Assembly: GCA_905116865.2 (NCBI GenBank)
Contig: CAJHNH020000693.1
Location: 62,001 to 126,000 of the forward strand
From: Candidula unifasciata
Taxonomy: Eukaryota; Mollusca; Gastropoda; Stylommatophora; Geomitridae
Direction of reading: 5' to 3'
Length of the DNA stretch: 64,000 nt
A program made the translations under genes and the position numbers. Numbering within the stretch: position 1 is the stretch's first letter; each line of letters begins with the position of its first letter. The notes below the pieces were generated by a model that did no database searches, had not been told where the DNA came from, and worked only from the letters and a program-made list of their open reading frames with translations. Positions 58,138-64,000 of this stretch are shown here, piece after piece.

Positions 58138-58788
58138 AAGATTTTGAATAAGACAATGAAGAAGAAGCATATTGACAACAGTGCTAAGAATGCAAGAAAT
58201 TGGCACATAAGATTACTAAAGTTTTGTCAAACAAGAGAGGACTCTCACTATATACCACAGGATGCTGAAAAAGAAGAACTTCTTCTTCTTCTTCTTTCAG
58301 CATAGCACTGGCATTATTAACAGCGCGACACTTGTGAATATCTTGATAGGAAAATCTGAGCACCTATGGATGTGTCTGGAGTGTTGTGATGATAATCCAA
58401 CTCATAACTCAGGATGCTGACATATATATGTTTAGGGCAGAATGTGAGCAACTATGGACCTGTCAAGAACGCTATTAGAGAACCCAACGTATAACTCATA
58501 TCATCTAGTTAATGAATGCAATAAATAGTAACATGTACTGACTTATAAATAACAAACATTTAAGCTGATGCTCAAAGACAATATTCTCTATACATTCGCA
58601 CACTTACCCCCATTATTATCTAATATGTCACATTCTTCAATACACAGACACAGTCACATGAGGTGGTGAAGCTATTAATATTCTTTTTGTCTTATTCACA
58701 AAGTTTTATTGATAGTTTCTGGTCAGACACATGTTCATATCTCCTGCCCACTATTACAAGAATGACTCAACAAAGCTATGACACTTAC

Positions 58789-58978
58789 CCGATGTACCCA
58801 GTCCTTCTTGTCGTCATCTCCCATACATCTGTCCAGTGAACTCTGTGTCAGTACTAGAATGAAATTTTTTGCCTGCCGCACACTTTCCAACAAACTCTCA
58901 TCAAACTTTCCGGCCCTCAGTTTCTCGATGTCAATGAAGACTGTGAATCCCCTCAGTTGAAGATGAACTTTCAGCAAG
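58789..58978 (-). CDS. SARM1: SARM1 TIR-domain exon (antepenultimate coding exon)
   Basis: SARM1 is the neuronal and innate-immune adaptor whose TIR domain cleaves NAD+ and drives axon degeneration. After one base completing a split codon, this exon encodes 63 residues starting [16 protein letters not shown]. It includes the BB-loop stretch IEKLRAGKF, the strand [15 protein letters not shown] and, at its end, KDWVHR. These match the SARM1 TIR family closely, including the Trp-Val-His run just before the catalytic Glu. On the minus strand the exon follows a pyrimidine-rich tract ending in AG (58980-58979) and stops before GTAAGT (58788). The frame is open through the exon, and translating into the intron loses homology. 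The preceding exon, expected to carry the start of the TIR domain (the 'FISYR' region), was not found before the window ends. A SARM1-like paralogue is possible, since some invertebrates have several. Confidence 0.93.
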
Positions 58979-59435
58979 CTGGAGAAACAGAAACAGAAGC
59001 TGGCTCCAGTTTGTATGTTAACTGTATTGTTTAATGTGTTTGTACTTGGGTGGGTTGACTGAGGGATACAGTCTGTGTGGGTGAAACTTTAACTCACATA
59101 CCTTTCTTCTGGGTGTCTACTTCCTTGTAGCTGTGGGGGGAGGGGTGAGGGGTGGGGGGATTGGAATTGTCTGTTTTTTCTTATAATTCCAGGATGGAAA
59201 AAGTTGATAAATCCGGACAGGTCAAAGTACAGAGGCTAAGGTAAGAAAAGACAATTAAACATTAGAGAAATGCCTGGCACAAATACATGCTGTTAATCAC
59301 ATGCTTTGATGAAACAACAGCGTAATGCGATAAGCTCTATGCTGATAACCTCTCCGTTGACTTAGTGTGGTCTTCTATATCCCTTTTACTGAAAAAAATG
59401 AATTAGACTTATGAATCTGTTATTTAAATTATATC
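58979..59435. other. No further exon recognised upstream of the TIR exon
   Basis: This should be intron upstream of the TIR exon. A G-rich patch lies near 59133-59160. No matching upstream TIR exon was seen. Confidence 0.5.
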
Positions 59436-59875
59436 TAGCACTTCAAGTGCTAATTCATGTAGACCTAGTAATTAGCTAGGCTGGAGTGCTAATTCATGTA
59501 GATCTAGTAATTAGCTAGGCTGGAGTGCTAATTCATGTTGATCTAGTAATTAGCTAGGCTGGAGTACTAATTCATGTTGATCTAGTAATTAGCTAGGCTG
59601 GAGTGCTAATTCATGTTGATCTAGTAATTAGCTAGGCTGGAGTGCTAATTCATGTTGATCTAGTAATTAGCTAGGCTGGAGTGCTAATTCATGTTGATCT
59701 AGTAATTAGCTAGGCTGGAGTGCTAATTCATGTAGATCTAGTAATTAGCTAGGCTGGAGTACTAATTCATGTTGATCTAGTAATTAGCTAGGCTGGAGTA
59801 CTAATTCATGTAGATCTAGTAATTAGCTAGGCTGGAGTACTAATTCATGTAGATCTAGTAATTAGCTAGGCTAAC
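59436..59875. repeat. 39 bp minisatellite, about 11 copies
   Basis: The unit contains GCTGGAGTGCTAATTCATGT then AGATCTAGTAATTAGCTAG. Variation is limited to GTGC/GTAC and GTAGATC/GTTGATC. Confidence 0.97.
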
Positions 59876-60149
59876 TGGAATACAAAAATAAAACAGTAAC
59901 AGTTTAATGTTCATATCTTTGGGCATATTTTGCATACAGTGTTAGCCCCACATTTCCACAGATCAATCCACATAATGTGGTTGATGTGGTCAATACCACG
60001 CTGGCAAACTTTATTTCCAAGAAAATTTTCTGGAACCATTATTAGACTGGTTGAACCTGAGAGCAGAGTTCAATTTGTAAAATTCCCTTTGATAGAGATT
60101 AAAATCTATGCTAACAGAGCAAGTGAACAATGCTAACTAGAGTCATCAT

Positions 60150-60545
60150 CATCCTGTAGCAGGTCCTTTGCAGAACGTCACTCTCATCACAGTCTGCCTG
60201 AAAGAAACTCAGTCTCTCGCCAGTTTTTTTCTGCCTCATGCACTTTCATACTTAACTCTTTGAAAATGCCAGGGGGTCTAGCATCACAGGCCCAAGGGGT
60301 AGTCAAGAAAGACGTAAAATCGGCACATTTTGCGTTCATTGGGCTTCTAGGTAAGAATCTATGAACTTATGATGACATGTTCCTTAGGACTCAAAGAGTT
60401 GAGGAGTCACTTATATCCTGTGCCCATCTTCGTGTCGGTCAGCCCCTGCCTCTCCTTCCTGGTACCATGCCTTTGCTATAATTTTTTCTGATCCGTCGGG
60501 GCACTTGATATGACCAAAATATTTCAGCTTCCGAGACAGGAGCTA
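60150..60545 (-). mobile_element. LINE post-RT fragment, minus strand
   Basis: The minus strand reads KLKYFGHIKCPDGSEKIIAK, then AWYQEGEAGADRHEDGHRI, a decayed 'LkYFGHi.R.dG.Ek.ilEG...GkRGRGRp' block. The downstream part is not recognisable. Confidence 0.78.
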
Positions 60546-60854
60546 ACTTGAGTACTTTGATAGAAACGTTTACTATAAACAATTTCATATGGCACCTGAA
60601 GATTGTTGCTGTATCACTTTATACTTTACTGATGAAAACTGCTGAAGGAACAAATAGTTGCATCATTAGATTAGGAAAATAAGTTGGTTTGCGATAAATC
60701 TCCCCCCCCCCCCCCCCCCAACCCATTCTATTCTTGCATCTGGCAGTTGCAACACCTTTTGCCTCTATCCAATTTATTACTATAAAAAGTAGTTCACTTC
60801 TTCTTCTTTTCTTTACTTCTTGTGGCATCAGGAGCGGAAGACATCTCTAGAATG
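60546..60854. other. No gene recognised; poly-C tract
   Basis: A C homopolymer at about 60702-60719. Confidence 0.6.
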
Positions 60855-61545
60855 AGCCCTTCTTTTCAAATAACATCTGGTTTGAAGCAAAGCGATGCTC
60901 TGTCCTGCCTTCTTTTCAATTTGGCTCTCGAAAAAAATTACAAGCAAATTGAAAGAAGAGTATAACTACAAGAATACTCTGTTATACAGATTACATTGAT
61001 ATCATTTGAGAAAATGAGCTAGAGACTGTAAAAACACTGACTCTCTTAAAGCAGCAGCTCACAAAATTGGAACTACTCAAGACAGAATACATGATAATAA
61101 GACATGGAAAGGATATAAACACCGGACACATACAAGTAGAGTTGTTTTATTTGGCTCTGAACCTTATACGCACAACTAATAATGAAATCAGAGATGAAGC
61201 CCTATTTCAAACGATCTTGTGGACCCATCAAAGATGCAAACAGCAATGAATGGAGAGTGAGAAGCAACAATGAAATTCATCATCTGTTTAAATCACCACT
61301 GACCACTGGCACCTTGAGGGCTATGGCTGGGGCATACTGAGAGAATGTTAGATGACAGAGAGGTAAAAACTGTATACACAAGGAAGCTGAATGGTCCCAG
61401 GCAGACCAAGAAGGCAATGAAAAGATAATGTCAGGACAGATCTACAAACACTTGGTTTCACCAACTGGAAAGAGAAGTGAATGCAGGGGGTAATAACTTC
61501 ATGGGCTTGGAAGGCTGAAGAAGAAGAAGAACATGAACGTTCATG
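60855..61545 (+). mobile_element. LINE RT/post-RT fragment, sister of 57.3-57.8 kb
   Basis: The plus strand reads FQITSGLKQSDALSCLLFNL, then ALEKNYKQIERR, the 'GlkQGDalSp.LFNl.le..i' motif. Next is a decayed region and NNEIRDEALFQTILWTHQRC. The DNA from about 61190 on matches 57400-57740 (GGACCCATCAAAGATGCAAA, GAATGGAGAGTGAGAAGCAA, GGGGCATACTGAGAGAAT). It ends near a short (GAA)n at about 61517. Internal deletions are evident. Confidence 0.85.
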
Positions 61546-64000
61546 AAAATATCAGATGTTAGGATTGAGGGAAGAGACATCTTTAATGTCTTCTCCTGAC
61601 TAGATCACTGAAGGAAAACAGGGAAACTGTTAGTAAGAATAGAATGAGTAAGACATCACAATCCTCATATAAATTAGACTACTTCTTCAATGACTGATAT
61701 TTTATTTGCATCTATTTCTGTTTGCGACATGAACAGAATGGTGCACCCAAGCACTTATGTTCACAAGATTTCCTGTAGGACTGCTCCTGCAGAGACATAT
61801 GACCCTCCTAGTTTATTGATTAACATGTTCACAATTGTAGTTTGGTTGATTTTAGAGATAAATGAAACTCCCAAACTATTAATTAGCAAGTTTGCAACCA
61901 TAGTATGATTGTCTTTAGAGACACATTTGACTCCCAGTCTATTGATTTACAAGTTTACAACTATAGATTAATTGTCTTTACTGACTTATGACTCCTAGTC
62001 TATTTGCTAGTAGCTTTATAGTAGTTTAACCGACTTTCTAAGAGATGCTATTTGTTAATGTGATGGTAAAAATAGTGTACGAGGAAGATTTTGCATTCAA
62101 AAAGTAGTCTAAATGTGTATGTAAGGAATGCATGTAAGGAAAATTAAATAGTAAATAAAATACTGCTAAAAATTGTATTAAAAAGGTGTTAACAAGATAA
62201 GATAAAGAACAAGGAAGGTTTATGAAACTTTCAAAACATTAGATTTCTATAGCAACAATCTGTTAATCATCTATTAAAGGTAGCAAAGCTGCTCTAGGTT
62301 TCCAAAGGTCATTTGCATGCAGAATAGGATTAGAGTTGGAAAGCTTTTACTGCACAAGGAAATTACAGTCAAAATGCTGACCTGCAGTTAAAACATGCTA
62401 TGGCACAGTCAAAATGCTGACCTGCAGTTAAAACATGCTATGGCACAGTCAGTTTGCCAACCTTGAATGAAAGGAGGCAGCCAGCATTTAGAATAAGCCA
62501 GGTTCTCAAATCAGGTATAGTTCAGCGCATGGGCCATGTTAATGAAACAAGAAACATGATAAAACACAATCCTGCAAGCTATTCCCATCACAATATCATG
62601 TGACAGTGAAGCAAAAGTGATGCAGCACAAACCACTTGAGATGGTTTCCATGAAATTAAACTACTGAGCTTCTCTAGGGGCTGTGTGGCTGTTGGTCGAC
62701 TTCTGTGTTTTCTGCTAGAAAACATGTCTTTTATTTTGGCTTTTAAAAACCACTGTGATATTTAATATGGCCAAAGTATTCCCATTTCTGAAACACAGTC
62801 CTGCTAATGAGTTAGTTTTCCCAATTTAAAATGTCATCATCATATTCCTTCATCTTGTTTTGTGGTATTCTAACATTTGTGCTGGGTTGTGAGCAAAACT
62901 GAAAGAAGCTTGTGAGCAGAAACTATCATGTTGTCCTGGGCTGTCTGAACTACTTATTCCAGCAGACATGAAAATCACCTAATCAAAGATTGCGTAATTC
63001 TGACAGTCCTATGTAACAGAAAGTATACATAGATTTTCATGTTAGCAGACTATGAAAGGCTTGCAAGATCTGTGAGTCGCATGCAATCATTATCTTGTCT
63101 TGAAAGATGTGAAAAGACCAAGAGAAATCAGATAATTGTAAATAACTGCAAATAAAACAAGAGGGAGAAAAATCGACTATCAATATCAGAGAGTATTCAG
63201 TTTGTATTGTCATAGTGTTGGATTATCATCCGCTATTGTCAAACATTCAGGATAAAAAACAGACCAATGTTTGTTATCTTTCTTAGGGTAAACACCTTTG
63301 TCAAGTGACAAAGTGACTGCAGGATTTGTCTCAGTTTAAAACACAAAAATTGTGGTTAAAGTCTAATTTATGTTTATTTTAAACCCATCATAAAAAAGCC
63401 ATGATAAAAAAGGCATCATAAAAAAGCCATGATAAAAAAGCCATGATAAAAAAAGCCATGATAAAAGGTATGATGTCACATAGTTGGTGCTTGCGCTTGT
63501 TGCTTGTAGCCATTTTATGTCACCTTGTTACACCTGAGGTATACTGATGTTTGAAAATATATTTTGTAAAGAACGATTTTGTTTTGTTATTTGCATTTTT
63601 GCAAAAGTTGTCTCCACTGTCTTGCATTACTGCTACAAACAGTTTTTAAAAACCTCCTGCCCACAAAGTGTCTAATTATTCATATACTTGGAATATAAAG
63701 TTTGTTGTTCCATGCATTGATTTTGACTTGGTATATGATAAAGGTGCCATATTTGGTAAGACTTTTTGTTATTTCATAGATGATGTGATCTATATCACTC
63801 TGTCTCTTGTTTCTTCCCAGAAGTCATCCATCTTGGATTGCATCACCCTAGGAACACAAGACCACTAGGCAAGCATGTTAGACATGCACTATTTTGACTC
63901 CCCAGGATATTCTAGATGCAGATATTTTTATAATTTAACTTGGAATTTAGTACTAGGAATAAATATTTACATACACGACCCTGTTTGCTTTTCAGTCAAG
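61546..64000. other. No gene recognised; two short duplications
   Basis: AT-rich unique sequence. ACAGTCAAAATGCTGACCTG with following bases occurs twice in tandem at about 62365-62445 (about 40 bp unit). An AAAAAAGCCATGATAAAA repeat of 14-15 bp (five copies) lies at 63390-63467. If the SARM1 transcript continues upstream, this is probably intron. Confidence 0.5.

Larger units (their letters stand above)
57081..58788 (-). other. SARM1 penultimate intron (1,708 bp)
   Basis: GTAAGT donor at 58788 and CAG acceptor at 57081. It holds a LINE 3' end and a long (AAG)n tract. The remaining sequence (58138-58788) has no recognised feature. Confidence 0.85.

Noticed and set aside
57594..58208. 204- and 171-codon frames with Ser, Phe or Leu runs
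   Set aside because: They are translations of the (CTT)n complement of the AAG microsatellite.
59100..59135. Possible SARM1 micro-exon on the minus strand (acceptor CCCCACAG, donor GTATGTG)
   Set aside because: The about 29 bp between the sites does not encode the expected TIR start, and the G/C-rich acceptor tract is low complexity. It is more likely chance.
63668..63868. 66-codon plus-strand frame near the right edge
   Set aside because: No recognisable motif, no splice context and average composition; not supported as a gene.

Overview
This is repeat-rich metazoan nuclear DNA, not bacterial. No operons, ribosome binding sites, CRISPR arrays or rRNA genes were seen. The only host gene I can support is the 3' end of a SARM1 orthologue (TIR-domain NAD+ hydrolase) on the minus strand. 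Three exons (58978-58789, 57080-56959, 44770-44524) join in one frame and encode 185 residues from inside the TIR domain to the stop codon. The rest is decayed transposons and tandem repeats. The mix of several LINE lineages, tRNA-headed SINEs, a Helitron and very abundant minisatellites suggests an invertebrate, most likely a lophotrochozoan such as a mollusc. That assignment is inference, not a match.

Layout. 1-7.1 kb: LINE scraps and arrays with 15, 49 and 50 bp units. 7.1-17.6 kb: arrays of 53, 26, 44 (3.1 kb long) and 52 bp units, separated by LINE fragments; the best preserved is a minus-strand RT at 8.3-9.75 kb. 17.7-19.3 kb: a SINE fragment and a foldback MITE sitting in a TA microsatellite. 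19.5-25.1 kb: five or six LINE fragments and two tRNA-headed SINEs. 25.2-30.4 kb: a 50 bp array related to a LINE 3' end, a 43 bp array, and a LINE abutting it. 31.6-34 kb: a jockey-like LINE ending in a partial RNase H domain. 34-42.6 kb: SINE and LINE scraps and arrays of 48 and 40 bp units. 42.6-44.2 kb: a 51 bp array just past the SARM1 poly(A) signal.

44.5-59 kb is the SARM1 locus. Its 12.2 kb last intron holds 25 bp and 26 bp arrays, a nearly full-length I-type LINE (EN, RT, RNase H) with a SINE in its 5' region, a Helitron PIF1-like helicase pseudogene broken by a 37 bp array and an antisense LINE fragment, an 89 bp array, and a probable solo LTR with a 4 bp target duplication. The preceding 1.7 kb intron holds a LINE 3' end running into a long (AAG)n tract. 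59-64 kb has a 39 bp array and two more LINE fragments; I could not find the next upstream SARM1 exon.

A theme ties the window together. Several tandem arrays demonstrably or probably grew out of transposon sequence (Helitron helicase codons, a LINE 3' end, a SINE body, a LINE tail), and most unit lengths fall in 37-53 bp or about half that. None of the transposon reading frames is intact, so all are annotated as relics.
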